Below, in pieces: positions 8,198 through 16,649 of a DNA stretch of 64,000 nt. Each line of letters starts with the position of its first letter. Position 1 is the stretch's first letter. Source of the stretch: Microbacterium psychrotolerans (GTDB taxonomy: Bacteria > Actinomycetota > Actinomycetes > Actinomycetales > Microbacteriaceae); assembly GCF_031085295.1 (NCBI RefSeq), contig NZ_JAVFWO010000005.1:248001-312000 (forward strand), written 5' to 3'. Below the pieces are notes generated by a model. The model was not told the origin of the DNA. It saw nothing but the letters and a program-made list of their open reading frames with translations, and did not search any database. A program made the position numbers and the translations under genes.

Positions 8198-9616
8198 ATG
8201 ACTTCTCGCGAATACGACCTCATCGTGATCGGAGCCGGCCCCGTCGGCGAGAACGTCGCCGACAGGGCGACGCAGGGCGGCCTGTCGGTCGTCGTCGTGG
8301 AGAGCGAGCTGGTCGGCGGCGAATGCTCCTACTGGGCGTGCATCCCGTCGAAGGCGATGCTGCGCGCGGGTGCGGCGCTGAACGCAGCGCGCCGGGTGAA
8401 GGGGGCCGCCGCCGCCGTGACGGGCACCGTCGACGTCGCCGCCACCCTGGTGCGCCGCGACGAGCTCGTGCACCACTGGGACGACACGTCGCAGGTCGAC
8501 TGGCTCCGCGGCGCGGGCATCGATCTGGTCCGCGGGCACGGGCGGCTCACCGGTGAGCGCGAAGTCACGGTCACCGACGCCGATGGCGCGAAGACCGTCC
8601 TGACCGCCCGCGCCGCGGTCGCCGTCTCGACCGGATCCGCGGCGCTGCTCCCCGACATCCCGGGCCTCCGCGACGTCCAGCCGTGGACGAGCCGCGAAGC
8701 CACCGGCGTGCACGACGTTCCGTCATCGCTGGCCGTGCTCGGCGGAGGCGTCGTCGGCAGCGAGATGGCCACGCTCTTCACCTCGTTCGGCACCACGGTC
8801 ACCGTCATCGCGCGGTCGGGCCTGCTGCGCGGCGTGGAGCCCTTCGCCGGCGAGGCGGTCGCGAAGGCGCTGACCGATGCCGGCGCGGCGGTGCGCACCG
8901 GCGTCGAGGTCGAGAAGGTCTCGCGCGACGGTGACGGGGATGTCGTGCTGTCGCTGTCGGACGGCTCCGAGGTGCGGGCGGCCGAGGTGCTCGTCGCCAC
9001 GGGCCGGGTGCCCCGCACGTCGGACCTCGGACTCGAGACCGTCGGACTCGAGCCCGGCGCCTGGCTCGACGTCGACGACACGCTGCGCGTCCGCGGGGTC
9101 GACTGGCTGTACGCCGTCGGCGACGTCAATCACCGCGCCCTCCTCACCCACCAGGGCAAGTACCAGGCCCGCGCCGCCGGCGATGTCATCGCCGCGCGTG
9201 CGCGCGCGCGGGAAGTCGACGACGCGCCTTGGGGCTCGCACGTCGCGACCGCCGATCATGCCGCCGTCCCCCAGGTGATCTTCACCGATCCCGAGGTGGC
9301 GGCGATCGGCCACACCGAGGAGTCGGCACGCGCGGCGGGCCTCGGCGTCCGCGTCATCGACTACGACCTCTCGTGGCTCGCGGGCTCCAGTGAGCTGGCC
9401 GACGACTACCAGGGGCGCGCGCGGGCGATCGTCGACGAGAAGCGGCGCGTGCTCGTGGGGGCGACGTTCGTCGGGCAGGACGTGGGCGAGATGCTCCACG
9501 CGGCGACGATCGCCATCGTGGGCGAGGTGCCGCTCGAGCGCCTCTGGCACGCCGTGCCGTCCTACCCGACGATCAGCGAGGTGTGGCTGCGCTGGCTCGA
9601 GGAGTACGGGCGCTGA
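8198..9616 (+). CDS. FAD/NAD(P)-dependent disulfide oxidoreductase, class I
   Basis: A 472-residue flavoprotein of the lipoamide-dehydrogenase/glutathione-reductase family: FAD motif VIGAGPVGENVA near the N-terminus, redox-active C43-SYWA-C48 in GGECSYWACIPSK, NAD(P) motif LGGGVVGSEMA, and a C-terminal dimer interface with HAVPSYPTISE, which corresponds to the His-Glu pair of the family. The SYWAC spacing and lack of other lipoamide-specific features make the disulfide substrate uncertain; actinobacterial members are often called mercuric-reductase-like or NAD(P)/FAD oxidoreductase. ATG 8198 lies 7 nt after TACGTT (8185-8190), so the mRNA is probably leaderless. Confidence 0.88.
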   Translation: MTSREYDLIVIGAGPVGENVADRATQGGLSVVVVESELVGGECSYWACIPSKAMLRAGAALNAARRVKGAAAAVTGTVDVAATLVRRDELVHHWDDTSQVDWLRGAGIDLVRGHGRLTGEREVTVTDADGAKTVLTARAAVAVSTGSAALLPDIPGLRDVQPWTSREATGVHDVPSSLAVLGGGVVGSEMATLFTSFGTTVTVIARSGLLRGVEPFAGEAVAKALTDAGAAVRTGVEVEKVSRDGDGDVVLSLSDGSEVRAAEVLVATGRVPRTSDLGLETVGLEPGAWLDVDDTLRVRGVDWLYAVGDVNHRALLTHQGKYQARAAGDVIAARARAREVDDAPWGSHVATADHAAVPQVIFTDPEVAAIGHTEESARAAGLGVRVIDYDLSWLAGSSELADDYQGRARAIVDEKRRVLVGATFVGQDVGEMLHAATIAIVGEVPLERLWHAVPSYPTISEVWLRWLEEYGR

Positions 9617-9650
9617 GCTCAGCGCCGCCGGATCGCGCCCGGTCTCGCCG

Positions 9651-10259
9651 TCACTGGGGAGGCGCCGGGTACGGACGCTCCTGCAGGAGCTTCGCGAGGT
9701 GCGCGGCGTTGCGGGCGAGGGTCGCCGTCGTCGACGTGACCTTCTCGGGGGTCTCGGGCAGGTCCTTGTAGTCCGTGGTCTGCATCGCTTCGCCGTTCCA
9801 ATAGACCCCGCCCTGCGAGGGGATCGTGAACCCGACGTCGCCCAGCGCCTGATAGAGGTCGGCGGTGATGGCGTGGGCGCCGTCCTCGTTGCCGACCACG
9901 ACCGTCACGGCGACCTTGCCCGCGAGGATCGCGCGCCCTTCGTCGTCGGTCTCCGACAGCTCGGCATCGAGACGTTCGAGCACGCGCTGCGCCACGCTGG
10001 ACAGGTGTCCCATCCACGTCGGCGTGGCGAAGACGAGGATGTCACTCGCCAGCACCTTCTCTCGGATCCGCGGCCACTGGTCGCCGTCACCCATGTCGGT
10101 CTCCACGCCAGGCCGTACGTCGAAATCGACGACCCGGACCTGTTCGCCGGTGACGTCATGCTCAGCGAGCGCGTCGAGCACCTGCTGGGCGAGGAGCTCT
10201 CCGCTGGAGTCATCGGGGGAGGGCTTGAGGGTGCAGTTCAGTGCGAGTGCGCGCAGCAT
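9651..10259 (-). CDS. Flavodoxin-family NAD(P)H-dependent oxidoreductase
   Basis: A 202-residue flavodoxin-like protein. It starts with the beta-strand MLRALALNCTLKP and a Ser-rich phosphate loop, then contains SDILVFATPTWMGHLSSVAQRVLERLDAE, the typical FMN-binding loop of NADPH-dependent FMN reductase/WrbA-like proteins, and VTVVVGNEDGAHAI. AAAGGA lies 7 nt before the ATG. It faces away from the PadR gene and converges with the disulfide oxidoreductase gene. Probably a soluble quinone or FMN reductase; electron acceptor unknown. Confidence 0.85.
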   Translation of the reverse strand: MLRALALNCTLKPSPDDSSGELLAQQVLDALAEHDVTGEQVRVVDFDVRPGVETDMGDGDQWPRIREKVLASDILVFATPTWMGHLSSVAQRVLERLDAELSETDDEGRAILAGKVAVTVVVGNEDGAHAITADLYQALGDVGFTIPSQGGVYWNGEAMQTTDYKDLPETPEKVTSTTATLARNAAHLAKLLQERPYPAPPQ

Positions 10260-10571
10260 GTCGATTCCTTTCCCGTCGCCTGCACGCTACGGAACCCGCC
10301 GCGATCCCCGCGAGGGCTTGACAGAGCTCGAGACGCCGTGGGGGAGTGTCGCGCGAGGTACCCTGGGCGCTCATCGTCGCTCCCCAGGAGGTGGCACATG
10401 AGGCCGGACCCATCACCGGTCTCGCTCGGGTGGTGACCTCCGCGAGCAGTGCCGCATACGATCGGTGTCCACCCGCGGATCTGACAGCGAATGCCCAGCC
10501 TGCTCCCTTGCTGGGCGATATATCGCTAGGTATCGTCGGCATATCGGCACACACTCGTTCAGGAGGTCATC
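10260..10571. other. 312-bp divergent intergenic region with PadR operator-like sequence
   Basis: Separates the divergent flavodoxin and PadR genes. Short open frames here have no ribosome site or recognisable product. The right part is AT-richer and holds the palindrome described separately; the PadR ribosome site CAGGAGGTC lies at the right end. I see nothing coding in it. Confidence 0.6.
10515..10526. promoter_or_regulatory. Perfect palindrome GCGATATATCGC, likely PadR operator
   Basis: GCGATATATCGC is a perfect 12-bp palindrome 45 bp before the padR-like start, followed by two further half-site-like words (GTATCG at about 10530, ATATCG at about 10541). PadR regulators commonly bind AT-centred palindromes in their own promoters, so autoregulation is the likely role. 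Confidence 0.5.
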
Positions 10572-11132
10572 ATGAGCGGTTCGTTCCAGGGATTCGGTTC
10601 GCGTCCGGGAGGTCAGGGCTCGGGTCTGCCCGGCAGCCTGTGGGATGCGATGGATCAGTTGAAGGATGCCTTCGAGCGCGGGTTCTCACCGCGCGTCGGG
10701 CGCGGTGATGTGCGGGCAGCGGTGCTCGCGATCCTCGCCGAGAAGCCCATGCACGGCTATCAGATCATCCAGGAGATCGAGACGCGCAGCGACGGCGCGT
10801 GGAAGCCCAGCCCCGGCTCGGTCTACCCGACGCTGCAGCTGCTCGCCGACGAGGGTCTCGTCGCGGCAGAGGAGTCGGGCGGCAAGAAGACGTACTCGCT
10901 GACCGAGGCAGGTCGCGCGGAGGCGGCGGCCGCCGACGGCCAGTCCGCACCGTGGGAGTCCTTCGGCTCCCGCGACACCGGGCGCACCAGCGCCCTGCCG
11001 AAGGCGGGCGCGAAGCTGGCGCAGGCGGCCGCGCAGGTCGGTCGCGGGGGCACGCCCGAGCAGGTGGCGCAGGCGGTCGAGGTGCTCGACGAGGCGCGGC
11101 GTAAGCTCTACTCGATCCTCGCTCAGGACTGA
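10572..11132 (+). CDS. PadR family transcriptional regulator
   Basis: A 186-residue regulator: a flexible Gly-rich N-terminus (residues 1-45), the PadR winged helix (VRAAVLAILAEKPMHGYQIIQEIETRSDGAWKPSPGSVYPTLQLLADEGLV, then GKKTYSLTEAGR), and a C-terminal helical segment ending in EVLDEARRKLYSILAQD for dimerisation. CAGGAGG precedes the ATG by 7 nt. A palindromic operator-like site lies upstream. No obvious transporter target adjoins it, so targets may be elsewhere or the divergent flavodoxin gene. Confidence 0.9.
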   Translation: MSGSFQGFGSRPGGQGSGLPGSLWDAMDQLKDAFERGFSPRVGRGDVRAAVLAILAEKPMHGYQIIQEIETRSDGAWKPSPGSVYPTLQLLADEGLVAAEESGGKKTYSLTEAGRAEAAAADGQSAPWESFGSRDTGRTSALPKAGAKLAQAAAQVGRGGTPEQVAQAVEVLDEARRKLYSILAQD

Positions 11133-11187
11133 CGGGCCGGCCGGCTGCCGGCGCGCGACGCCGACCGCGCGCACGGGGTCGGCGGGA

Positions 11188-11219
11188 TCCTGCGATTCCG
11201 GACGACCGGGATCGCAGGA
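11188..11219. terminator. Hairpin after the padR-like gene
   Basis: TCCTGCGATTCCGG, loop ACGA, CCGGGATCGCAGGA: a 14-bp stem with one mismatch, extended by GGGA/TCCC outside a small bulge. It lies 55 bp after the PadR stop and just before the UbiB-like gene. Confidence 0.6.
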
Positions 11220-11257
11220 CTCCCTGATCACCTGATGTGCACCGCCGAGGAGCTTGG

Positions 11258-12958
11258 ATGGCCGACGTCGGGAACGCGCGCGCCCGGTATCGCCGGATCC
11301 TGCGGTTCGCTGGGCGGTACATGGTCCAGGCGTGGTGGTTCGAGCTCGTCCTGCCGCGGTTCGGGCTCGGCGCGCTCGCCGCGCGTGGGCGCACGCGCCG
11401 GCTGCGCACCATCGCGCGGCGGTTCCACGTCCTCGCCGTGCAGTACGGCGGCCTGATGATCAAGGTGGGCCAGTTCCTGTCGTCGCGCCTCGACGTGCTG
11501 CCGCCCGAGATCACCAAAGAGCTCGAGGGCCTGCAGGACGAGGTGCCCCCGGTCGCCTTCCCCGCGATCCGCGAACTCGCCGAGGCCGAGCTCGGCGTGC
11601 CGCTGAGCCGCGCGTTCGAGTGGGTCGATGAGACGCCGGTCGCTGCGGCATCCCTCGGTCAGGCCCACCGTGCCCGGCTGACTCCCGCCGACGCCGTCGA
11701 GACCGGGTTCGCCGACGTCGTCGTCAAGGTGCAGCGGCCGGGCATCGAGGAGATCGTCGACGTCGACCTCGCCGCGCTGCGGCGGGTGGCCGGCTGGCTC
11801 AGCCGGGTGAAGGTCGTGCGCGACCACGTCGACCTCCCGCAGCTCGTCGAGGAGTTCGCGCACACCAGCCGCGAGGAGATCGACTACCTCCACGAGGCGC
11901 AGAACGCGGAGCGGTTCGCCGCCGACGTGACGGGTGACGCCCGCGTCGCGGCCCCCGAGATCGCCTGGGAGCGCACCACGCGTCGCGTGCTGACGCTCCA
12001 AGACGTCACGGCCATCAAGATCAACGACGTCGAGGGCCTGCGGGCCGCGGGTATCGATCCGGCCGCGGTGGCCGTCGAGTTCGCCAACGTGATGTTCGAC
12101 CAGCTCTTCCTGCGGGGCTTCTTCCACGCCGACCCGCATCCGGGCAACATCTTCGTGACGCCGGTCACGCGTTCCGCCGGCGACACCCGGCATCCTTGGA
12201 CGCTCACATTCATCGACTTCGGCATGATGGGCGAGGTGCCCGACACGCTGCGGCACAGCCTGCAGCAGCTGGTGATCGCGGTCGCCTCGCGCAACAGCGG
12301 GCAGATGATCGACAGCATCCGCGCGGTCGGTGTGCTGCTCCCGTCCGCGGACACCATCGAGCTCGAGCGGGCCATGACCGCGCTGTTCGCCCGCTTCGGA
12401 GGCATGGGGTTCGCGGAGCTGCAGAAGGTCGACCCGCGCGAGTTCCGCGATTTCGCCAAGGAGTTCGGCGACGTCGTCCGGTCCCTGCCGTTCCAGCTGC
12501 CCGAGAACTTCCTGCTGATCATCCGCGCGGTCTCGCTCACGAGCGGGATGTGCAGCTCGCTGGACCCCTCGTTCAACGTCTGGGGTGCCGTCGAGCCGTA
12601 CGCAGATCGCCTGCTGCGCGACGAGCGGGGCAACATGGGCAGAGCCGTCGTCCGGGAGGCGACGTCGATGGCCGGTGTCGTCGCACGGCTGCCGCGACGG
12701 CTCGACGACATGGTCACGCGCATCGAGGACGGACGGCTCGTCGCCGATGTGCCGAAACTCGACAGGTGGCTGAAGAGACTCGAGCGCATGGGCCGTCGGG
12801 TCGTCTCGGCCGTGCTGTTCGCCGGCCTGCTGATCAGCGGTTCGGTGCTGCGTGCAGAGGACCTCACCATCGGCACCGTGCTGATGATCGCCTCGCTGCT
12901 CCCGCTGCTGCACGCCCTGTTCGCGGGCTTCTCCGGCCGGCGCGGCCCGCACGAGTGA
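11258..12958 (+). CDS. ABC1/UbiB-family atypical kinase (AarF domain)
   Basis: A 566-residue protein of the UbiB/ADCK family. Family hallmarks visible in order: KVGQFLSSRLDVLPPEI (the KxGQ motif), the Ala-rich loop AAASLGQAHRA, VVVKVQRPGI with the ATP-binding Lys, IDYLHEAQNAERF, HADPHPGN (catalytic loop) and FIDFGMMG (metal-binding DFG). The C-terminus ends in two hydrophobic helices (RVVSAVLFAGLLISGSVL and IGTVLMIASLLPLLHALFAGF) that anchor it to the membrane. Relatives are ATPases supporting isoprenoid-quinone biosynthesis or lipid homeostasis. Actinobacteria use menaquinone, so a ubiquinone role does not apply directly. GAGGAG precedes ATG 11258. Confidence 0.9.
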   Translation: MADVGNARARYRRILRFAGRYMVQAWWFELVLPRFGLGALAARGRTRRLRTIARRFHVLAVQYGGLMIKVGQFLSSRLDVLPPEITKELEGLQDEVPPVAFPAIRELAEAELGVPLSRAFEWVDETPVAAASLGQAHRARLTPADAVETGFADVVVKVQRPGIEEIVDVDLAALRRVAGWLSRVKVVRDHVDLPQLVEEFAHTSREEIDYLHEAQNAERFAADVTGDARVAAPEIAWERTTRRVLTLQDVTAIKINDVEGLRAAGIDPAAVAVEFANVMFDQLFLRGFFHADPHPGNIFVTPVTRSAGDTRHPWTLTFIDFGMMGEVPDTLRHSLQQLVIAVASRNSGQMIDSIRAVGVLLPSADTIELERAMTALFARFGGMGFAELQKVDPREFRDFAKEFGDVVRSLPFQLPENFLLIIRAVSLTSGMCSSLDPSFNVWGAVEPYADRLLRDERGNMGRAVVREATSMAGVVARLPRRLDDMVTRIEDGRLVADVPKLDRWLKRLERMGRRVVSAVLFAGLLISGSVLRAEDLTIGTVLMIASLLPLLHALFAGFSGRRGPHE

Positions 12959-13063
12959 ATCCGGCGCGCGTGCCACGCGTCGGATGCCGCGCCCCGCGTA
13001 ACGAATCTCTCCCGCGCGCGCAACCCCGCGACGTGCGCAGCACGGTCTGCCTACCGTGACGGC

Positions 13064-13969
13064 ATGGCTACCGACAAGCGCGACCAGTACACGTTCACCA
13101 ATCCCGCTGAGATGTATGCCGGCTTCGATTCGAAGAAGCAGCATCAGCCGGAGCCCGGCCTCGATGCCGAGCTCGAGCCCAAGGCCGACGTCGGCGAGGA
13201 GACGTATCGAGGGTCAGGACGCCTGGCGGGGCGCAAGGCGCTCATCACCGGCGCCGCCTCCGGCATCGGCGCGGCGACCGCGATCGCGTTCGCGCGAGAG
13301 GGCGCCGATGTGGCGATGTCGTATCTGCCCGAAGAAGAGGAGGACGCGCAGCGCATCGCCGGTCTCGTTCAGGATGCCGGGGTCGCCGTCCTCACGCTGC
13401 CCGGCGATCTGCGGGATCCGGGGTACTGCCGCGATCTCGTCGCCCGGGCCGTCGACGGGCTCGGCGGGCTCGACATCGTCGTGAACAACGGCGGCAAGCA
13501 GATCTTCAACGAAGACCTGACCACGCTCGACGACGAGCAGTTCGACGACACCTTCAAGACGAACGTCTACGCGATGTTCTGGATCACCAAGGCCGCGCTG
13601 CCGCACCTGAAGCCCGGCTCCACAATCATCAACACGACCTCGATCCAGGCCTACCAGCCGTCCGAGATCCTCGTCGACTACGCCTCGACGAAGGCGACGA
13701 TCAACGCCTTCACCAAGGCGCTCGCTCAGCAGCTCGCTCCGAAGGGGATCCGCGTGAACGCCGTCGCACCGGGACCCATCTGGACCCCGCTGCAGGTGAC
13801 GGACGGACAGCCGCAGGAGAAGATCGAGAGCTTCGGCGAGCAGACGCCGCTCGGGCGTGCGGGGCAGCCGGCCGAGCTGGCTCCGGCCTACGTGTTCCTC
13901 GCATCCGCGGAATCCAGCTACGTCGCCGGCGAGACGCTCGCCGTGACGGGCGGTTCGCCGACGCCCTGA
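13064..13969 (+). CDS. SDR oxidoreductase, YhdF/YghA-like (general stress type)
   Basis: A 301-residue SDR with an N-terminal extension of about 55 residues (YTFTNPAEMY motif) typical of the YghA/Gsp39-type subgroup. TGAASGIG is at residues 62-69 and the catalytic Y206-AST-K210 is intact. The usual NNAG appears as NNGGKQ, which is normal for this subgroup. Homologues are annotated as aldehyde or glucose/ribitol-type dehydrogenases and are often stress-induced. The ATG follows a TACCGT -10 box (13052-13057) by 6 nt, indicating a leaderless transcript. Confidence 0.88.
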   Translation: MATDKRDQYTFTNPAEMYAGFDSKKQHQPEPGLDAELEPKADVGEETYRGSGRLAGRKALITGAASGIGAATAIAFAREGADVAMSYLPEEEEDAQRIAGLVQDAGVAVLTLPGDLRDPGYCRDLVARAVDGLGGLDIVVNNGGKQIFNEDLTTLDDEQFDDTFKTNVYAMFWITKAALPHLKPGSTIINTTSIQAYQPSEILVDYASTKATINAFTKALAQQLAPKGIRVNAVAPGPIWTPLQVTDGQPQEKIESFGEQTPLGRAGQPAELAPAYVFLASAESSYVAGETLAVTGGSPTP

Positions 13970-14108
13970 CCGGCTCGACCGACGCCGCGGTGGCGGCGTC
14001 CCTCCTCTCGCGGGACCGCGGGGTGCGGCGGCCGATCCGTCGCAGCTGCTCTCTAGACTGCGAGGACGGGTGGTGGAGCGAGACCCGACAGACGAGCGGA
14101 GGAGCGAG

Positions 14109-15197
14109 ATGCAGCTGGGAATGGTGGGCCTCGGCCGGATGGGCGGCAACATCGTCCGGCGGCTGATGCGGGACGGGCACGAGTGCGTCGTGTACGACGT
14201 GAGCGCGGATGCCGTCGCCGGCCTCGTGGCGGAGGGCGCCGTGGGCGCCGGCAGCCTCGGCGAACTCGTGTCGCAGCTCGACGCGCCACGCGCGATCTGG
14301 CTGATGATCCCCGCCGGGCTGACCGGAAGGGTCGTCGACGAGGTGGCCGCGCTGCTGGAGCCGGGCGACACCATCATCGACGGCGGCAACTCGAACTATC
14401 GCGACGACGTCCGCCGCGCCGCGGCCTTGAAGGACAGCGGCATCCACTACGTCGACGTGGGCACGAGCGGCGGCGTGTTCGGTCTGGAGCGCGGATACTG
14501 CCTGATGGTGGGCGGGCCGGACGAAGCCTTCCAGCGGATCGAGCCGATCCTTCAGACGATCGCGCCCGGAAGCGGGGAGGCCGGGCGCACGCCCGGACGC
14601 ACCGGCGACTTCGCGCCCGAAGAGCTCGGCTATCTCCACTGCGGGCCCTCCGGCGCGGGCCACTTCGTGAAGATGGTCCACAACGGCATCGAGTACGGGG
14701 TCATGGCGGCGCTCGCCGAGGGCCTGAACATCCTCGAGCACGCGGATGCCGGGATCCAGCAGGCGGAGCACTCGGCCGAGGTCGCTCCGCTCGAGGAGCC
14801 GGAGTTCTACCAGTTCACGATCGACACGCCCAAGGTCGCGGAGCTGTGGCGGCGAGGATCCGTGATCTCGTCGTGGCTGCTGGATCTGACCGCCGCAGCG
14901 CTCCAGGGCAATCCGACGCTCGAGGGCCTCGCCGGGCGCGTGTCGGACTCCGGGGAAGGCCGCTGGACGGTCAAGGCCGCCGTCGATACGGGCGTTCCGG
15001 TTCCGGTGCTCGCGGCATCCCTGTTCGAGCGGTTCGCATCGCGGGACGAGGACCGCTTCGCCAATCAGGTGCTGTCGGCGATGCGGCTGCAGTTCGGCGG
15101 CCACCAGGAGCTGCCGGCAGGCGACGTGCTCGAGGCCGGCGGGCGCAAGTCCGAGTCCTCGAGCGGCGGGTCCGGGTCCGTCGACGGCGCGTCGTGA
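14109..15197 (+). CDS. gnd: 6-phosphogluconate dehydrogenase, decarboxylating, short form
   Basis: A 362-residue enzyme with the N-terminal cofactor motif MVGLGRMGGN, then IDGGNSNYRDD, the GTSGGVFGLERGYCLMVGG substrate loop and YLHCGPSGAGHFVKMVHNGIEYG with the catalytic Lys and His-Asn of the family. The length matches the short GndA-type enzymes (usually NAD-preferring) rather than the 470-residue form; a Ser/Gly-rich tail ends the protein. It oxidises 6-phosphogluconate to ribulose 5-phosphate and CO2 in the pentose phosphate pathway. GGAGGAG precedes ATG 14109. The next gene starts inside its stop codon (GTGA). Confidence 0.92.
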   Translation: MQLGMVGLGRMGGNIVRRLMRDGHECVVYDVSADAVAGLVAEGAVGAGSLGELVSQLDAPRAIWLMIPAGLTGRVVDEVAALLEPGDTIIDGGNSNYRDDVRRAAALKDSGIHYVDVGTSGGVFGLERGYCLMVGGPDEAFQRIEPILQTIAPGSGEAGRTPGRTGDFAPEELGYLHCGPSGAGHFVKMVHNGIEYGVMAALAEGLNILEHADAGIQQAEHSAEVAPLEEPEFYQFTIDTPKVAELWRRGSVISSWLLDLTAAALQGNPTLEGLAGRVSDSGEGRWTVKAAVDTGVPVPVLAASLFERFASRDEDRFANQVLSAMRLQFGGHQELPAGDVLEAGGRKSESSSGGSGSVDGAS

Positions 15198-15832
15198 GCA
15201 AGGTCGACCTCAAGAAGTCGATCGCGGCCTACAAGGCTCCTCGCGGGTCGTTCGAGATCATCGACGTGCCGGCGATGCGGTACCTCATGGTCGACGGTCA
15301 CGGCGACCCGAACACGTCGGAGGTGTACGGGGAGGCGGTCGCAGCGGTGTTCTCCGTCGCCTACACGCTGAAGTTCCTGAGCAAGACCGACCTCGGTCGG
15401 GACTACGTGGTGATGCCGCTCGAGGGACTGTGGTGGTCCGACGACATGGCGACGTTCACCACGGCTCGCGACAAGTCGCGCTGGAGCTGGACGATGATGA
15501 GTCTCGTCCCGGAATGGATCGACACCGCCCATTTCGAGCGGGCCCGCGACGCGGCGGCCGCGAAGGGCGGCTCACCCGCCATCGATCGGCTGCGGATGAC
15601 GGAGCTGGCGGAGGGCACGTGCGTGCAGACGCTCCACCTGGGCTCGTACGACGACGAGGCGCCGGTGCTCGACGAGATGCACAGCCGGTTCATCCCGGAT
15701 GCGGGCCTGCGCATGCGCGGGCTGCACCACGAGATCTACCTGACCGATCCGCGGCGCTCGGCACCCGAGCGACTGCGGACGATCCTGCGTCAGCCGGTCG
15801 AGCAGGCGAGGCCCGCCGATCCGGCTGGGTGA
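15194..15832 (+). CDS. GyrI-like small-molecule-binding domain protein
   Basis: A 212-residue stand-alone GyrI-like/SHS2-type protein: it begins VSKVDLKKSIAAYKAPRGSFEIIDVPAMRYLMVDGHGDPNTS, and later has YVVMPLEGLWW and LHLGSYDDEAPVLDEMHSRF, both typical of the GyrI-like domain without a DNA-binding part. Such proteins bind cyclic or cationic small molecules; some are hydrolases. GTG 15194 overlaps the gnd stop codon by 4 nt, so translation is coupled to 6-phosphogluconate dehydrogenase. The functional link is not obvious. Confidence 0.85.
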   Translation: MSKVDLKKSIAAYKAPRGSFEIIDVPAMRYLMVDGHGDPNTSEVYGEAVAAVFSVAYTLKFLSKTDLGRDYVVMPLEGLWWSDDMATFTTARDKSRWSWTMMSLVPEWIDTAHFERARDAAAAKGGSPAIDRLRMTELAEGTCVQTLHLGSYDDEAPVLDEMHSRFIPDAGLRMRGLHHEIYLTDPRRSAPERLRTILRQPVEQARPADPAG

Positions 15833-15852
15833 GGGCAGGACGATCGTCGGCA

Positions 15853-15887
15853 GTCAGCCGGGGCCGAAGTGATCGGCCCCGGCTGAC
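15853..15887. terminator. Strong bidirectional hairpin terminator
   Basis: A perfect 15-bp stem, GTCAGCCGGGGCCGA and TCGGCCCCGGCTGAC, with the 5-nt loop AGTGA. It lies between the convergent GyrI-like gene (stop 15832) and the cold-shock gene (stop 15894) and can serve both. Confidence 0.85.
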
Positions 15888-15893
15888 GACAGA

Positions 15894-16097
15894 TCAAAGC
15901 GGCCGGATGTTGGCGGCCTGCATGCCCTTCGGGCCACGCTCGGCGTCGAATTCGACCTTCTGGTCCTCGCGGAGCTCCTTGAAGCCCTCGCCGGTGATCG
16001 CGCTGAAGTGCGCGAAGAGGTCGGCCGAACCGTCGTCGGGGGCGATGAAGCCGTAGCCCTTCTCCGAGTTGAACCATTTCACGGTGCCAGTGGCCAT
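15894..16097 (-). CDS. Cold-shock protein, CspA family
   Basis: A 67-residue single cold-shock domain, [23 protein letters not shown], with RNP1 (KGYGFI) and RNP2 (LFAHF; usually VFVHF). It binds single-stranded nucleic acid and acts as an RNA chaperone. AAGGAAAG lies 6 nt before the ATG, supporting the short form. The frame stays open upstream for another 150 codons, and 16131-16421 of that extension has coding-like third positions, so either a separate leader ORF or a longer product exists (see separate entry). Confidence 0.93.
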   Translation of the reverse strand: MATGTVKWFNSEKGYGFIAPDDGSADLFAHFSAITGEGFKELREDQKVEFDAERGPKGMQAANIRPL

Positions 16098-16130
16098 CGT
16101 GTCTTTCCTTCTTTTTCGTGGGCCGTGTGA

Positions 16131-16421
16131 ACGGCCGCGGGTGCCACTCGCGCGAGCGCGCAGTGGACGTGTGTGGCGCGCGTGTTGCGCGGGTGCGACG
16201 GTGTGCGAGGCGAACGACGCGGCGACGGCCGCGGACGCCTGGGGGTGCGTGGGGTGCACGCCGAGGGGGGATCCGAGGGCGCTCTGCGCCTCGAAGCCGT
16301 GGGAGCCGACGGCGACGAATCCCGCGTACTCGCCGGCGGCGGTCGCGACGAAGACGTCGGCGTCGGCCTGGTGCCAGTCGAGCACGAGATGTGCCGGTGC
16401 TGTGGAAGTGACGGAGGTCAA
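16131..16421 (-). other. Coding-like leader ORF in frame with the cold-shock gene
   Basis: Upstream of, and in the same frame as, the cold-shock gene with no stop between them, a stretch reads [20 protein letters not shown], then [20 protein letters not shown]. Its third codon positions are nearly all G or C, as in real genes here, while the sequence further up and the last 30 codons before the cold-shock ATG lose this bias. It resembles small actinobacterial proteins with an EYAGFV core. The best start is TTG 16421, with only a weak GAAAG before it. It may be a small protein whose stop codon was lost, a true N-terminal extension, or a translated leader. Confidence 0.4.
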
Positions 16422-16649
16422 AGGAACTTTCAGGAGGTGCGCGTCCGCGAGGCGGATGGGGCACGGAAATCGATGGGAGTGAAACCGCACTCGGCGGTGG
16501 ACGTCGGAAGCTCTGCATTCCTCGTTGATGGCAGAGGATGTCGACAAAACAGCCCGATCGGGCGCTCCAGGTTAGCACGCTCCCGTGTGCGAAAGCCCGT
16601 GTGTCGCGCCGCGACCCGCCGAAGCGGCGGATGTCGTGCCGGAATCCGG
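16422..16649. other. Intergenic region upstream of the cold-shock leader
   Basis: Together with 16098-16421 this is a gap of more than 500 bp without a firm gene. Apart from the promoter-like element and hairpin listed separately I see nothing coding. GC content is somewhat lower than in the genes around it. Confidence 0.5.
16552..16574 (-). promoter_or_regulatory. Probable promoter and 5' stem-loop of the cold-shock transcript
   Basis: On the minus strand TGCTAACCT forms an extended -10 box (TAACCT at 16574-16569). A transcript would start near 16562 and open with the palindrome GCCCGATCGGGC followed by TGTTTTG, a hairpin plus short T run. This predicts a roughly 460-nt leader before the cold-shock ATG. 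Long structured leaders are typical of cspA genes. Confidence 0.4.

Noticed and set aside
6553..8223. Extended N-terminus for the first permease of the osmoprotectant operon
   Set aside because: The extra 330 residues overlap the ATPase gene in another frame and have no fold. The GTGA overlap gives a natural start at 7224.
11228..13144. A 638-codon open frame on the minus strand opposite the UbiB-like and SDR genes
   Set aside because: It is antisense to two well-supported genes. Its product is rich in His/Arg/Asp and has no family resemblance. High-GC genes create such stop-free antisense frames.
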